A stretch of 35,851 bases of DNA from Alphaproteobacteria bacterium (lineage in GTDB: Bacteria > Pseudomonadota > Alphaproteobacteria > RF32 > CAG-239): positions 1 through 35,851 of the forward strand of contig JAGASU010000003.1 in assembly GCA_017621635.1 (NCBI GenBank), read 5' to 3'. Positions within the stretch are counted from its first letter, which is position 1; each line of letters opens with the position of its first letter. Below the pieces are notes generated by a model. It searched no databases. It saw only the letters and a program-made list of their open reading frames with translations, and was not told the origin of the DNA. Below, one piece after another: positions 17,350 through 27,458 of this stretch. The position numbers and the translations under genes were made by a program.

Positions 17350-17354
17350 CCTCC
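17350..17354 (-). promoter_or_regulatory. GGAGG ribosome-binding site that points to a TTG start
   Basis: Full GGAGG on the minus strand, 4 bases before an in-frame TTG (17345-17343). The two ATGs further upstream (17393 and 17369) have no such sequence. Confidence 0.5.
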
Positions 17355-17456
17355 GTACGCAAAAAACATTTCATAGCAAAAAAGGTAAATCATTTTTTAA
17401 TATAATATCAGCTATACTTTTAAATAGCAAAGATTCTTTTAAATAAGGTGTCATAA

Positions 17457-18398
17457 ATGAAACAAATCACAGCACTTCTGATAATTTTTTTCTGTTCTTT
17501 TAATGTTTCTGCGGCAACAATTAAAATGTTCGGTAAAGAGGAAAATGGTTTTAATCAGCCTAAATATGTTCAAAAGTTTATATCAGGTACAGAATATTTA
17601 GATATTTACTGTATAGCAAAAGATAATCATTTTCCCTTTTCTTCCAAAGAACAGGAGACTGTTTTTTATAAAGTATTTGAAGAATTGACAGACAAAGAGC
17701 ATATCGCTTTTCATTATTCGTATCCGAATGATTTTCAAAAAAAAGTGGAAAATTTTGAACGGGGAAAATCTCAGGAATATATAAATGCTTATTGCAACGC
17801 CTATTATGAACATCTGCCTTATTCAAAAAACGAGTATATTTATCCGGCTTTTTTTGAAAATAAAATTTATGTCATAACGTCAATACAAAATAAATTAGAA
17901 TTAACAACAAAAGAAAGCCTGAAAAAGTATAGAGGTATCCGTTCAAAAACAGATCAAATATCATCATTTGTTGCTAAAGATTTTTCAAATCTAAAGATAA
18001 AAGAGGTGGATAATTATGCCAAAGCCTATGAAGAACTGTTAACCGGAAAAGCTGATTATCTGGTTGCTTCTTATTATCCCAGCCTGATTGAGGCTTATAA
18101 ATTAGGAATAAGAAATTATATCATTTACAGCGCAAACAGCGTATGGAAAATGCCGATGTTTATCCGAATTCATCCAAAGCTGAAAAATAATTCTCGTATA
18201 AAAGCCATGGAAAAATACTTAAAAAGTTCCCGTTATAAAAAAATAAGAGATGCGGCATTTGAAGAATTGATAGAAATTTATAAAAACAATACACTGGGTA
18301 TTGTCCCGCCAACATATATTAATACAGAGCAAAAAGATCGGAAAGAGGAAAAAGAAGCGGAAGAAAAAACAACACAGGAACAAAAACTTGAAAATTAA
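17457..18398 (+). CDS. Exported protein, solute-binding-protein-like fold
   Basis: A 313-residue protein with a signal peptide (residues 1-19, ending VSAA). The rest loosely resembles periplasmic binding proteins of the bacterial family 3 type: a segment around FFENKIYVITS, then LKKYRGIRSK, the DNYAKAYEELLTGKADYLVAS stretch (the family's 'LxxGRvDa' region), and a C-terminal helix pair. The last 25 residues are Glu/Lys/Gln-rich and probably disordered. No ABC permease or ATPase gene is adjacent, so transport is not supported; it could be a sensor or orphan binding protein. AAGGTG precedes the ATG. Divergent from the ParA-like gene across about 110 bases of AT-rich sequence. Confidence 0.6.
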   Translation: MKQITALLIIFFCSFNVSAATIKMFGKEENGFNQPKYVQKFISGTEYLDIYCIAKDNHFPFSSKEQETVFYKVFEELTDKEHIAFHYSYPNDFQKKVENFERGKSQEYINAYCNAYYEHLPYSKNEYIYPAFFENKIYVITSIQNKLELTTKESLKKYRGIRSKTDQISSFVAKDFSNLKIKEVDNYAKAYEELLTGKADYLVASYYPSLIEAYKLGIRNYIIYSANSVWKMPMFIRIHPKLKNNSRIKAMEKYLKSSRYKKIRDAAFEELIEIYKNNTLGIVPPTYINTEQKDRKEEKEAEEKTTQEQKLEN

Positions 18399-18443
18399 AA
18401 AATAAAGTGTAATATGCACTCACTAACAAGGGAGAAATAAAAT

Positions 18444-19109
18444 ATGGTTCTTTTAATTCATCATGGCATATCACCGCAATCGCGGAAAATCCGTTTGATT
18501 ATGGCTGAAAAGAAAATGCTTTTTGTCTTAAAAGAAGAAGAGCCGTGGAATGTATCGCAGGAAATACTAAATATTAATCCTTCGGGAGAATTGCCTGTAC
18601 TTGTTTTTGACGGCAATGTCATCTCCGGAAACTATGCAATTACCGAATATCTGGAAGAAAGCAGCCCTCAATATAAGCTCCTTCCTGAAGATGTTAAAGA
18701 AAAAGCCGAAGTTCGCCGGATTATGGAATGGTTTGATACAAAATTCTATAACGAAGTCTACAAATATATCGTAACCGAAAAAATTATAAAAAGATTTCAA
18801 TTAAAGCAGGCGCCAAACTCAAAAATCCTCAAAGCCGGACTGAACAATCTTAAATTTCATATGGAATATATCGACTATTTGGCAGACCGGAATAACTATA
18901 TTGCCGGTAAAGAGTTAAGTTTGGCTGATTTAACTGTTGCCGCTCATCTTTCGATTATTGACTATTTGGGTGATATTTCTTGGAATGAATATAAAAATGC
19001 CAAAGTATGGTATGCAAAAATAAAGTCTCGTCCGAGTTTTAAGGATATATTAAAAGATAATATCCGCGGTATTCGCCCCTCCAAAAGTTATGCGGATTTG
19101 GATTTTTAA
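18444..19109 (+). CDS. fzlA: Glutathione S-transferase-fold protein, probable FtsZ-binding FzlA
   Basis: The 221-residue protein has a thioredoxin-like N-terminal domain (LIHHGISPQSRKIRLIMAEK; NPSGELPVLV; the YAITEYLEE motif) and an all-helical C-terminal domain (NYIAGKELSLADLTVAAHLSI). In Caulobacter FzlA, a divergent GST that does not bind glutathione, binds curved FtsZ filaments and sets constriction rate; it needs a conserved C-terminal tail. The present protein ends SKSYADLDF, which fits that tail. The active-site Ser/Tyr/Cys of typical GSTs is not obvious. FzlA is the call from the tail and length, not from a search. GGGAG is located 10 bases before the ATG. Confidence 0.7.
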   Translation: MVLLIHHGISPQSRKIRLIMAEKKMLFVLKEEEPWNVSQEILNINPSGELPVLVFDGNVISGNYAITEYLEESSPQYKLLPEDVKEKAEVRRIMEWFDTKFYNEVYKYIVTEKIIKRFQLKQAPNSKILKAGLNNLKFHMEYIDYLADRNNYIAGKELSLADLTVAAHLSIIDYLGDISWNEYKNAKVWYAKIKSRPSFKDILKDNIRGIRPSKSYADLDF

Positions 19110-19110
19110 G

Positions 19111-19569
19111 ATGAAGAAAAGCTGGCTGACATTCCTTTTTATTTTTTTGGCCTCTTGTTCCGGCGGACAAAAAGGGCAGGTCGTTTTTCATTGGGACCGT
19201 TATAACACAGGGGGAATAAAATTTGCCCGAGATCATTCGGAATGTATGCGTGAAGCAGAGGCCTTAAAGCTTCTGCCGAATTTCAAAAGCTGGTTTTATA
19301 CCGAAGAACAACGCTATAATATTGTGGTGAAATGGCATAAGGAACACGGAATATGGGCAAGTTTTGTTCCCTACCCCGGAGCAATGCCGATAATGGTTAA
19401 TTCTGTGCGGGATGATACAGATACAAGTCCTCGCAAATACCAAAAATGTATGTTAAAAAAAGGTTATGTTGAAAGAACGACGGATATTCCCGAAGCCAGC
19501 AATTTATTCGTTTACAAGCCGCAAAGTGTTAATCAGGATGTTCCCCTTGACGATACATACCATTATTGA
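19111..19569 (+). CDS. Small lipoprotein, unknown function
   Basis: A 152-residue protein with a short lipoprotein signal (residues 1-17) and lipobox LASC. The mature part carries two further cysteines in SECMREAEAL and YQKCMLKKGY, a spacing seen in several short alphaproteobacterial lipoproteins that have a C...CMxxKGY end; they likely form a disulfide. The start at 19111 is chosen because the signal peptide begins there, one base after the fzlA stop; an upstream in-frame ATG at 19090 would lie inside fzlA. It ends in TGA and converges on the efflux operon. Function unknown. Confidence 0.75.
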   Translation: MKKSWLTFLFIFLASCSGGQKGQVVFHWDRYNTGGIKFARDHSECMREAEALKLLPNFKSWFYTEEQRYNIVVKWHKEHGIWASFVPYPGAMPIMVNSVRDDTDTSPRKYQKCMLKKGYVERTTDIPEASNLFVYKPQSVNQDVPLDDTYHY

Positions 19570-19583
19570 TAATTTCTGAAAAT

Positions 19584-21008
19584 CTATTTGCAAAGCTGCT
19601 CGGTTTTAATATTATAACCGCCGCCGGTGGCTTTGTAAAAAGCTGTTAAATACTTAATTATAGCCGCATTGCTTGTGATTAGAGCGTTTTGTGCGTTTAA
19701 ATAATTTTGCTCAGCTGTGGCAACATCTGTAAAATCAATTAAACCGTTTTCATATTTATTGCGGGTTAATTCCATTACATTTCTCATCTTGTTTAAAGAA
19801 GATTTGCTATAAATGTTGGTTTTATAAGCCTGCTCAACTGCTATAACAGCATTTCTTATTTCTGTAACCGCCATAAGCATAGTTTCATTGTAATTTAACA
19901 GATATTCTTCTTTAATGTGTTTTTGCAGTTCGATATTGTTAGTAAGCTGTCCCCAATGCCAAATCGGTAGAGTAACACCGGGGGTATAACCATAGATTTG
20001 GCTGTCATTGTTAAATAAAGAATGTCCGCTTGAAGAAATAAACCCGAATGTTGCACTCAGATTAACTGTCGGATAAAGGCTTGTGATTGCTTGGTTAACA
20101 ACAGAATTTTGCGCGCGAACATTTGCTTCTGCTGCCATAATGTCGGGTCTTGAACGAACGATATCAAGAGGAAGCTGGTAAAGTTTTTTAGTGTCAAACC
20201 TAAAAGTATTTGCGGTGATGTTCTTTTTGTATTTATCTAAGTTAAAGGGAAGATTTGTTGGTAAAACGCCCAAAAGCACCGCAAGCGCATTTTTATAATT
20301 TTCAATTTGTGTTTTTAACGGCGGAATGGTCGATTTTGTCGTTTCAACCGCATATTCGGCTTGGTTTAGCGCTAAATCATCAGCGATACCGGCATTATAT
20401 TTGTTGCGTACGGTTTGCAAAATATCCCGCTGTAAATATAGATTGCGTTCGGCAATGCGTAGTTTTTCCTGTGCTTCTCTTAAATTGATGTAATTTAAAA
20501 CCGTTTCCGCTATAACCGAAACTTTAATATTGAATAAAGAATATTGAACGTTGTTCATAAGCTCTGAGTATTGCTCGGTGATGTATTCTCCTTTGCCCCA
20601 GATGTCAAGTTCCCATGAGGCATCCAGCCCCGCTTTAAATGCATTGACATCGTAGGAATAGTCAACATTGTTGCTGGCTTTACTAAAATTATAGCTGCCG
20701 TTTGCATCAATCATCGGAAACATTTGTTTTGAATTTATCATGAGAGCATATCTTGACTGTTTTAATCGTTCCAGTCCTTGCTGAACTGTAAAGTTATTAG
20801 TTGCAGCATATTGAATCAGTGTATTTAAATCGCTGTCTTTAAAAACCTCATACCATTTGTTTGTCACATCCGTATTTTGAAAGGAGCTGAGTTGCAGGTT
20901 CTCGATAATGTCTTTATTTTGCGCAAAAGGTTTAGATTCAAAATCTTCTCCGACATGACAAGAAGTCGTCAGGAATAAACTGAATAATAAATAAATTTGT
21001 TTACGCAT
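19584..21008 (-). CDS. RND efflux outer-membrane factor, NodT family lipoprotein
   Basis: The 474-residue channel of a tripartite efflux pump. It has a lipoprotein signal (lipobox TTSC, Cys 17) and the internal duplication of the TolC/OprM fold, with [21 protein letters not shown] and [12 protein letters not shown]-like helix segments, plus the LRSRPD motif (here [19 protein letters not shown]). The ATG at 21008 overlaps the 3' end of the pump gene by 8 bases, so translation is coupled. Third gene of the MFP-RND-OMF operon. Confidence 0.92.
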   Translation of the reverse strand: MRKQIYLLFSLFLTTSCHVGEDFESKPFAQNKDIIENLQLSSFQNTDVTNKWYEVFKDSDLNTLIQYAATNNFTVQQGLERLKQSRYALMINSKQMFPMIDANGSYNFSKASNNVDYSYDVNAFKAGLDASWELDIWGKGEYITEQYSELMNNVQYSLFNIKVSVIAETVLNYINLREAQEKLRIAERNLYLQRDILQTVRNKYNAGIADDLALNQAEYAVETTKSTIPPLKTQIENYKNALAVLLGVLPTNLPFNLDKYKKNITANTFRFDTKKLYQLPLDIVRSRPDIMAAEANVRAQNSVVNQAITSLYPTVNLSATFGFISSSGHSLFNNDSQIYGYTPGVTLPIWHWGQLTNNIELQKHIKEEYLLNYNETMLMAVTEIRNAVIAVEQAYKTNIYSKSSLNKMRNVMELTRNKYENGLIDFTDVATAEQNYLNAQNALITSNAAIIKYLTAFYKATGGGYNIKTEQLCK

Positions 21009-22614
21009 GAGTATTCTCCTCATCAGATAAGGTGGTGTTTTGTGCTTGTTTTTTTGCTGTCGGACTAAAATATTCGGTAATACTTTCAAATAAGGCAAAC
21101 AAAGCCGGAATAAAAATAATGCCGACCAATGTTGCAAAAATCATACCGAAAAAGACTGTCACGCCGATAGAAATTTGCGAACTGGCCCCCGGTCCTTTAG
21201 CAATAACCATCGGAAAAACACCCAAAATAAAAGTCATCGCTGTCATCAAAACCGCTCTGAAGCGCTCACCAGCTCCTTTTTCGGAAGATTCTAAAATACT
21301 ATACCCTTGCTCTCGGTAATCTTTAGTGAATTCTACAATCAAAATAGCGTTTTTAGCTGCAAGCCCGATAAGCAAAACAATACCGAGCTGGGCATAAATA
21401 CTGAGCGGAAGTCCGAAAACCTGTAACCCGATAAACGCACCCAAAACCGCAAAAACAGTCGAAAACATAACTGAAAAAGCAAGCATCCAGCTTTCATAAA
21501 GCGCTACCAAAAATAAATAGCAGAAAACAACCGCCAGAGCAATTAAAGCACCAACCAAACCTCTGGTTTCTGCCTCTTGCAACGAAAGAGCCGTCCAGTC
21601 AATGGAAAATCCCTTTGGCAAAACGCTTTTTGCTAAAGCTTCCATTTTATCCATAGCTTGTCCGCTGCTGACGCCGTTTGCGGCCTGTGCTGTAATTGCT
21701 GCTGCACCATAAAGGTCATAGCGGTAAATAATTTTAGGAGAAATTTCTGTTGAAACTTCGGCAAAGCTGTCAACTTTAATTAAATTGCCATCATTAGACT
21801 TAACATAAAGGTTTTTGATGTCATCAATACTTTTACGATAATTAAAATCAGCTTGCAAAATAACACGGTTTACCTGCCCGCTTAACGTAATGTTATTAAT
21901 ATACGTTGCACCTAAATTACTTTGCAGTGTCGCAAACAGCTGGGAGACGGGAATATTATAAGACTGAAGTTTGGTCCGGTCTATATTCAAATAAACGTGC
22001 GGTGTATCTGCGGTATATGTGCTGAACGCATAAGCAATATCTTTGTCACTGTTAACCGCCATAAGATATTTTTGCAAGGCTTGATTAAGTTCTTGCGGGG
22101 TTGAGTTTGTATTTGTTGCAATAAGCTCTAAAGAAAGTCCGTTGCTTTGTCCGATTCCAGGGACGGAAGGCGGTGCAAAAAAGTTAATTTCCGCGCCGTT
22201 ATAAGTACTGAATTTTTTTGATAAAGCACCGGAAATTCCTTCAATTGACAGAGCTTTGGTTGTTCGTTTGGACCAATCGTCAAGCCCTATAACACCTAAA
22301 GCGACATTTTCACCGCCGCCTCCTAAAATACTGTAACCAGCCACGGTTATAACATATTTTATCCCATCCATCTTAAGAATTTCATCGCTCATTTGAGCTA
22401 AAACATCATTCGTTTGGTTTATGCTGGCCGTGCTGTCTAATTGTAAATTGGCAAAAATAATCCCTTGGTCTTCTTCGGGCAAAAAGGAAGTGGCGGTATA
22501 TTTAAAATATATGCCGATAACAGCAATAACGCCCAAAACAGCAAGCACGGTATATATTAAAAATCGGGAGAAAAAGCCGACAATTTTGATATAAATATCC
22601 CGAAATTTATTTAA
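21001..22614 (-). pseudogene. C-terminal half of the RND pump, cut off by an in-frame TGA
   Basis: The frame after the TGA at 22617-22615 continues without a shift as [18 protein letters not shown], then TM7, the second periplasmic porter domain ([11 protein letters not shown]) and TMs 8-12. It has the proton-relay Lys in [15 protein letters not shown]. It completes an AcrB-type protein of about 1,053 residues. The first possible start is GTG at 22548, inside TM7, with no ribosome-binding site, so separate translation is not supported. It could still be made by readthrough of the TGA, or the stop could be a recent mutation or sequence error; TGG, CGA or another sense codon is expected there. 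Confidence 0.8.
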
Positions 22615-24162
22615 TCAGTTATCAAACCATTTAAAAAATCCCTTTGAATCTCCTTGTTTTTCGTTATTTAAAAAGATAGAGCATAAAGCCGGACTTAAAG
22701 TCAAAGCGTTGAAAGCAGAAAAAATAACCGAGGTGGCAATTGCGACGGCAAATTGCTGATAAATTTTTCCGGTGATACCCGCCATTAAACCGACCGGTAC
22801 GAAAATTGCCAGTAAAACGAATGTTGTTGCCACAATGGCGCTGCCAATCTGCTGCATAGCTTTAACCGAAGCATCATAAGAATTGAGATTCTCATTTAAC
22901 ATAAGATATTGCACACGCTCAACTACAATGATAGCGTCGTCAACCACTAATCCGATAACAAGAATCATCGCAAATAAAGTCAAAATGTTAATATCAAACC
23001 CTAAAAGATAAATCACAATAAAGGTTGCAACCAGAGAAACCGGAATGGTGATCAACGGAATAAGGGTTGTTTTAAATTTTTGTAAAAACAAATAAGTCAC
23101 TAAAATAACCAGTCCGAAAGTGATAAACAGCGTTTCAACAATAGCCGCAATAGAGGCTTGAACATAATCGGTTGAATCGTAAGCAACATAAATTTCCATA
23201 TCCTCAGGGAAAGTCTTAGATAACTCTAAAAGTTCTTGTCGGACAATTTCCATAGTTTGTAAAGCATTTGTATTCGGAGTTTGGTTCAACGCCATAATAA
23301 CAGCCGGCGCATTATCATATCGTGAATTGATATTATAAGCATCTCGTCCAAGCTCAATTCTGGCTACATCTTTTAAATAAACCGTACCGCCGGTAGAAGA
23401 TGTTGCAACAACAATATTAGAAAATTCTTCTACACTGTTAAGAAGACCTTTGGCTGTTAAAGTTAAAACCAAATTTGTCTCTTTGCTGCTCGGAGCCGCA
23501 CCGATACTGCCGACAGCCGCTTGTATATTTTGATTCTGTACGGCGTTGATAACGTCTGTACTGTTTAATCCTAAAGCGGTAATCTTATTAACATCCAGCC
23601 AGATTCGCATACTGTATTTCGGGCCGAATATTTGCACCTGTCCGATACCGTATAGTCTTGAAAGCGGGTTTTTAATGTTAGTGTAAGCGTAGTTGCTCAA
23701 ATATAGGTCGTTATATGTGTTGTTTGGTGAGCGAAGTGTTATTAATGCCAGAATATCGGCATTTTCGGTTGAAACATCTAAGCCGTTGAGTTTAACTTCT
23801 TCAGGGAGTTCACTGTTGACTTGTTGTAACCTGTTTTGTACCTTAACTTGAGCAATGTCCGGATCTGTCCCGATATCAAACGTCACTGTAAGTGTGTACG
23901 AACCATTGTCATCGGCAGTAGAAGACATATAAAGCATATCTTCAATACCATTCATCTGATTTTCAATCGGGACAGCCACTGTGTCGGTTAACACTTGGGC
24001 GTTAGCTCCTAAATAAGTTGTTTTGACGCTAACTTGCGGTGGGGTAATGTTTGGAAATTGTGAAATCGGCAGGATTTTTATGGCCAAAGCTCCCAAAATA
24101 ATCATAATGATAGAAATGACCATGGCAAAACGAGGTCTGTCTATAAAAAATTTTGAAAACAT
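22615..24162 (-). CDS. RND efflux pump, N-terminal half (AcrB/HAE1 family)
   Basis: The 515-residue N-terminal half of a hydrophobe/amphiphile efflux pump: TM1 (FAMVISIIMIILGALAI), the first porter region (TPPQVSVKTTYLGA, MNGIEDMLYMSS, VKVQNRLQQ) and TMs 2-6. The proton-relay Asp pair is in IGLVVDDAIIVVERV. It ends at TGA in the linker before TM7 (GFFKWFDN then stop), which is the boundary between the two repeats of the RND fold. ATG at 24162 is used (GGGAG 8 bases upstream) and not the TTG three bases earlier. It lies 19 bases after the adaptor gene. On its own this half should not pump. Confidence 0.85.
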   Translation of the reverse strand: MFSKFFIDRPRFAMVISIIMIILGALAIKILPISQFPNITPPQVSVKTTYLGANAQVLTDTVAVPIENQMNGIEDMLYMSSTADDNGSYTLTVTFDIGTDPDIAQVKVQNRLQQVNSELPEEVKLNGLDVSTENADILALITLRSPNNTYNDLYLSNYAYTNIKNPLSRLYGIGQVQIFGPKYSMRIWLDVNKITALGLNSTDVINAVQNQNIQAAVGSIGAAPSSKETNLVLTLTAKGLLNSVEEFSNIVVATSSTGGTVYLKDVARIELGRDAYNINSRYDNAPAVIMALNQTPNTNALQTMEIVRQELLELSKTFPEDMEIYVAYDSTDYVQASIAAIVETLFITFGLVILVTYLFLQKFKTTLIPLITIPVSLVATFIVIYLLGFDINILTLFAMILVIGLVVDDAIIVVERVQYLMLNENLNSYDASVKAMQQIGSAIVATTFVLLAIFVPVGLMAGITGKIYQQFAVAIATSVIFSAFNALTLSPALCSIFLNNEKQGDSKGFFKWFDN

Positions 24163-24183
24163 CAAACTATCTCCCGCACAAAG

Positions 24184-25314
24184 TTATTTAATGATATTAA
24201 AACTGAGTTTAGTTCCCTCTTTTACTCGGTTGACATCATCTAAAATGAGTAAATCTCCGGTTTGAAATGTGTTTTTTAAAACATATTGATTGTTTTTATC
24301 TGCAAGAATTTGAACCGGAACTTTCACAAGTTGGTTGTTTCTGGCAAGTGTTAAATAAGAACCGTCTTGTTGCATTTTTATATAGTTTTTATCAACTGTA
24401 ACACTGTTTTTAAATGTTTTTAAGATTTCAACCGTAACAAACGCATTTGGCAAAAGCTCATTTTTATCATTTTTAAAATAGGTATAGACGGCAATGGAAT
24501 TCGTTGGCTTATTCAGTTGGTTATCAGTGTATTTAAAGTCTCCGGTGTATTCATAGTTTTGACCGTTTGCTAATTTTAATTTAATAACGCTGTTTTTAAA
24601 AAGCTCACCGCCATTTTTCATATTAAGATACTCGGCATCGGTTAAAGAAAAAACAATGCGAATAGGGTCGGTTTGCACAATAGATAAAAGTGCGCCTCCG
24701 GCTGGTGAAACATAATCTCCGGGGCTTAAAGTAAAGTTGCCGATAAGTCCTGAAAAAGGGGCTTTGATAATTGTGTAATGGTAATTAACTTCGGCCAAGG
24801 CTTTATTGGCCTGAGCATTTTTAAGAGACGCCTGAGCTTGCAAAAAATTGTTTTTTGCGTTATCTGTCTCGATTTCGGAAAAAGCCTTTTTACCGGACTT
24901 TTGTACTCTGTCATAATAATTTTGGTTATATTCAAACTGAGCTTCTGCCTGCAAAACAGCGGCCTCTGCTGCATCTAATCTTGCTTTATATTCATCTGGG
25001 TCAATCGTTAATAATAAATCGTCTTTTTTAACGCTGGCGCCGGCTGAAGTTGCAACATTTTGAATATATCCCGTGATATAAGGAATAATTTGAACCTGAT
25101 TAATAGCCTCGACATAACCGACATAACTGTTTTTAACAACAATATCTTCCCCTTTAAGCGGAGTTGCATTAAGGGTTAATCCCTCGCTGATCGGTACGGT
25201 TGAGATTTCTTTCGGATTATTATGCTTAAATATGAAGTATCCTAACCCGAAAGAAATCAGGCATAACACAATCAACAGCAATATATATGTCCGTTGTTCG
25301 TTATTCTTTTCCAT
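24184..25314 (-). CDS. RND efflux periplasmic adaptor (membrane fusion protein)
   Basis: The 376-residue adaptor bridges the pump and the outer-membrane channel. It has an N-terminal membrane anchor (about residues 10-28, no lipobox), a lipoyl/barrel-sandwich domain in two halves (VGYVEAINQVQIIPYITGYI and HYTIIKAPFSGLIGNFTLSPGDYVSP), a hairpin of coiled coil between them (about 115-165) and a beta-barrel with LTDAEYLNMK. First gene of the operon, followed 21 bases later by the pump gene. The 67-base gap to rpoH may hold the promoter; no regulator gene (TetR type) is adjacent. Confidence 0.93.
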   Translation of the reverse strand: MEKNNEQRTYILLLIVLCLISFGLGYFIFKHNNPKEISTVPISEGLTLNATPLKGEDIVVKNSYVGYVEAINQVQIIPYITGYIQNVATSAGASVKKDDLLLTIDPDEYKARLDAAEAAVLQAEAQFEYNQNYYDRVQKSGKKAFSEIETDNAKNNFLQAQASLKNAQANKALAEVNYHYTIIKAPFSGLIGNFTLSPGDYVSPAGGALLSIVQTDPIRIVFSLTDAEYLNMKNGGELFKNSVIKLKLANGQNYEYTGDFKYTDNQLNKPTNSIAVYTYFKNDKNELLPNAFVTVEILKTFKNSVTVDKNYIKMQQDGSYLTLARNNQLVKVPVQILADKNNQYVLKNTFQTGDLLILDDVNRVKEGTKLSFNIIK

Positions 25315-25381
25315 CTTACTATCCTTTTATTCTAAATGAAATTTGCAGAATAGATAATAAGAAAAGAAAGCGTTTCAACCC

Positions 25382-26257
25382 TTACTGCATAAGTTCTATG
25401 GCTTTAGTAATTTTTTTTATGGAATTAAGTTCTATTTGACGTACGCGTTCTTTAGAGATGTTATACATTTTGCTTAAATCATCCAAAGTTATTGTCTTTT
25501 CGTATAAACGACGCTTAAACAAAATGTCTTTCTCTCTTTTGTTTAAAACATATAAGGCCTGATTAAACATTTTGCGACGGTATTTAATCGTTTCGGCATG
25601 AGCCAGACTTTCTTCCTGATTGGGCTTATTATCTGAAATAAAATCAAGCCATTCGGTTGTGCCGTCAGAATCTCCGTCAATAACCGCGTTTAAAGACCCG
25701 TCGTGCGATTTCAGGCGCATATTCATATCAGTAACATCTTGAACACTGACATCTAATGATTTTGCAATATCAGCTAAAATATGCTCTGAAAGTTCTCTGT
25801 CATCAATAAGGTTAAGCCTGTTTTTTATTTTTCTTAAATTAAAAAACAGTTTTTTTTGTGCGGCGGTTGTTCCCAGCTTAACCAAAGACCAAGAGTTAAG
25901 AATATATTTTTGTACCGAGGCTTTAATCCACCAAAGCGCATACGTTGAAAAACGGAATCCTTTTTCCGGCGCAAACTTGTCAATAGCATACATTAAGCCT
26001 ATATTTCCTTCGGAAATCATTTCTCCCACCGGCAAGCCGTATCCCCGATATTTTGAAACCACCTTGACAACCAGACGTAAGTGCGAGGTAATAAGTTTGT
26101 AGGCAATTTCTTTATCTTTTGTTTGTTGATAAGCTAAAGCCATTTCATATTCTTCATCAGGTGAAAGGATGGGATATTTTTTGATTGATTGTAAATAACG
26201 AGAGAGGTTTTCCTCAGGTGAAAAGTCAAGTCCGTTTAGAATAAGTTGTTCTTTCAT
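25382..26257 (-). CDS. rpoH: Heat-shock sigma factor RpoH (sigma-32)
   Basis: A 291-residue sigma-70-family factor. Region 2 is seen in AYKLITSHLRLVVKVVSKYRGYGLP and FRFSTYALWWIKASVQKYIL, the RpoH box in QKKLFFNLRKIK (which identifies sigma-32), and region 4 in TLDDLSKMYNISKERVRQIE (helix-turn-helix). It directs transcription of chaperone and protease genes. AGGAGAAAG lies 3 bases before the ATG. In the 118-base leader (minus strand) a TATAAG box is visible about 40 bases upstream, with a weak -35. rluD lies upstream, in the order rluD-rpoH that is common in alphaproteobacteria. Confidence 0.96.
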   Translation of the reverse strand: MKEQLILNGLDFSPEENLSRYLQSIKKYPILSPDEEYEMALAYQQTKDKEIAYKLITSHLRLVVKVVSKYRGYGLPVGEMISEGNIGLMYAIDKFAPEKGFRFSTYALWWIKASVQKYILNSWSLVKLGTTAAQKKLFFNLRKIKNRLNLIDDRELSEHILADIAKSLDVSVQDVTDMNMRLKSHDGSLNAVIDGDSDGTTEWLDFISDNKPNQEESLAHAETIKYRRKMFNQALYVLNKREKDILFKRRLYEKTITLDDLSKMYNISKERVRQIELNSIKKITKAIELMQ

Positions 26258-26375
26258 ATTCTTTCTCCTAAAAGTTGACTTTATGGAGCTTATAGAAAGA
26301 TTATTTTTTCCACAACCTAGACATTAGTTCTATTGTTTTTAATGCTTTTTTAAGGATTTAGCAAAAAAAGAAAGA

Positions 26376-27359
26376 CTAAAGTTTATAGTCGCGCAATTTG
26401 GCAATAAGCTCTTTCATATCAGCCGGAAAATCAGCATAAAAGCTCATTTCTTGTTTTGTAATCGGGTGAATAAAGCCAAGCGAACAAGCGTGTAAAGCTT
26501 GGCGGGGAAAGTTGTTAACATAGCTTTTCAGAGGCTCGGGCAAACAAAGGCTTGTTTTCTTTGCTTTAATGTAAACATCATCGCCGATAAGGTTGCAACC
26601 TTTGCTTGAAAGATGAACACGGATTTGATGTGTTCTTCCCGTTTCTAAATTACATTTCACTAAAGAAGCCGCATTTTTATAGTTTTCAATCGTTTCATAA
26701 TGCGTCACGGCGCTTTTGCCGCCGGTTTGTACCAAGGCCATTTTTTTGCGGTCATAAGGGCTTCTGGCAATATTTCCTTCAATAACACCTTTAAGCGGCG
26801 TTAAGATACCATAAACAACAGCATAATAAGTCCGTTCAATGGAATGGTTAAAAAATTGCTCGGCCAACCCTCGATGAGCTAAATCATTTTTGGCAACAAC
26901 CAAGATACCGCTGGTGTTACGATCAATCCTGTGTGCAATACCGGGTCTGGCAACACCGCCGATTCCCGATAAAGAATCTTTGCAATGAAACAATAAAGCA
27001 TTAACCAGAGTTCCGCTGTAAGCACCAGCCGCCGGATGGACTGTCATTCCTGCCGGTTTGTTAACCACTATCAAATCGTTGTCTTCATATAAAACCTCAA
27101 GCTCAATATCTTCAGCTTTCGGTACGGCATCTGTTGCCGCGGGCAGCGTAATCTGATAAATGTCGCCCAAGCGGGTTTTAAAACTTTTGTCGGTAATGCT
27201 TTCTTCATCGGCAAAAACAAAACCGCCGTCAATAAGCCGCTGAACTTGTGCGCGTGAAAGCTCTGAAATGCTTTCGCAGATAAATTTATCAATCCTTAAA
27301 CCGGTTTTACTCTCATCAACCGATTCAGTGTAAAAAACAGTATTATTTTGTTCGTTCAT
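26376..27359 (-). CDS. rluD: Ribosomal large-subunit pseudouridine synthase, RluD type
   Basis: Modifies uridines in helix 69 of 23S rRNA. The 327-residue enzyme has an N-terminal S4 RNA-binding domain (about residues 17-75; LRIDKFICESISELSRAQVQRLID) and the catalytic domain with the Asp nucleophile in HRIDRNTSGILVVAKN, then the LETGRTHQIRVH and IGDDVYI motifs. Full length for RluD/RluC. The ATG at 27359 has no strong Shine-Dalgarno sequence but agrees with family length. Upstream of rpoH and probably cotranscribed, across a 118-base gap. Confidence 0.94.
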   Translation of the reverse strand: MNEQNNTVFYTESVDESKTGLRIDKFICESISELSRAQVQRLIDGGFVFADEESITDKSFKTRLGDIYQITLPAATDAVPKAEDIELEVLYEDNDLIVVNKPAGMTVHPAAGAYSGTLVNALLFHCKDSLSGIGGVARPGIAHRIDRNTSGILVVAKNDLAHRGLAEQFFNHSIERTYYAVVYGILTPLKGVIEGNIARSPYDRKKMALVQTGGKSAVTHYETIENYKNAASLVKCNLETGRTHQIRVHLSSKGCNLIGDDVYIKAKKTSLCLPEPLKSYVNNFPRQALHACSLGFIHPITKQEMSFYADFPADMKELIAKLRDYKL

Positions 27360-27458
27360 GGCTCATTTTTTAAATATATTTTCACAAATCGGTATTAAAC
27401 TAACATAAACACAAGGATAAATCAAGACTATAATGAGCCGAATTCTAAGGAGATTAAG

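Noticed and set aside
22615-22617. TGA read as tryptophan (alternative genetic code)
   Set aside because: tgt and the lipoprotein gene at 19111-19569 end in TGA, and no other gene has an internal TGA, so TGA is a normal stop here.
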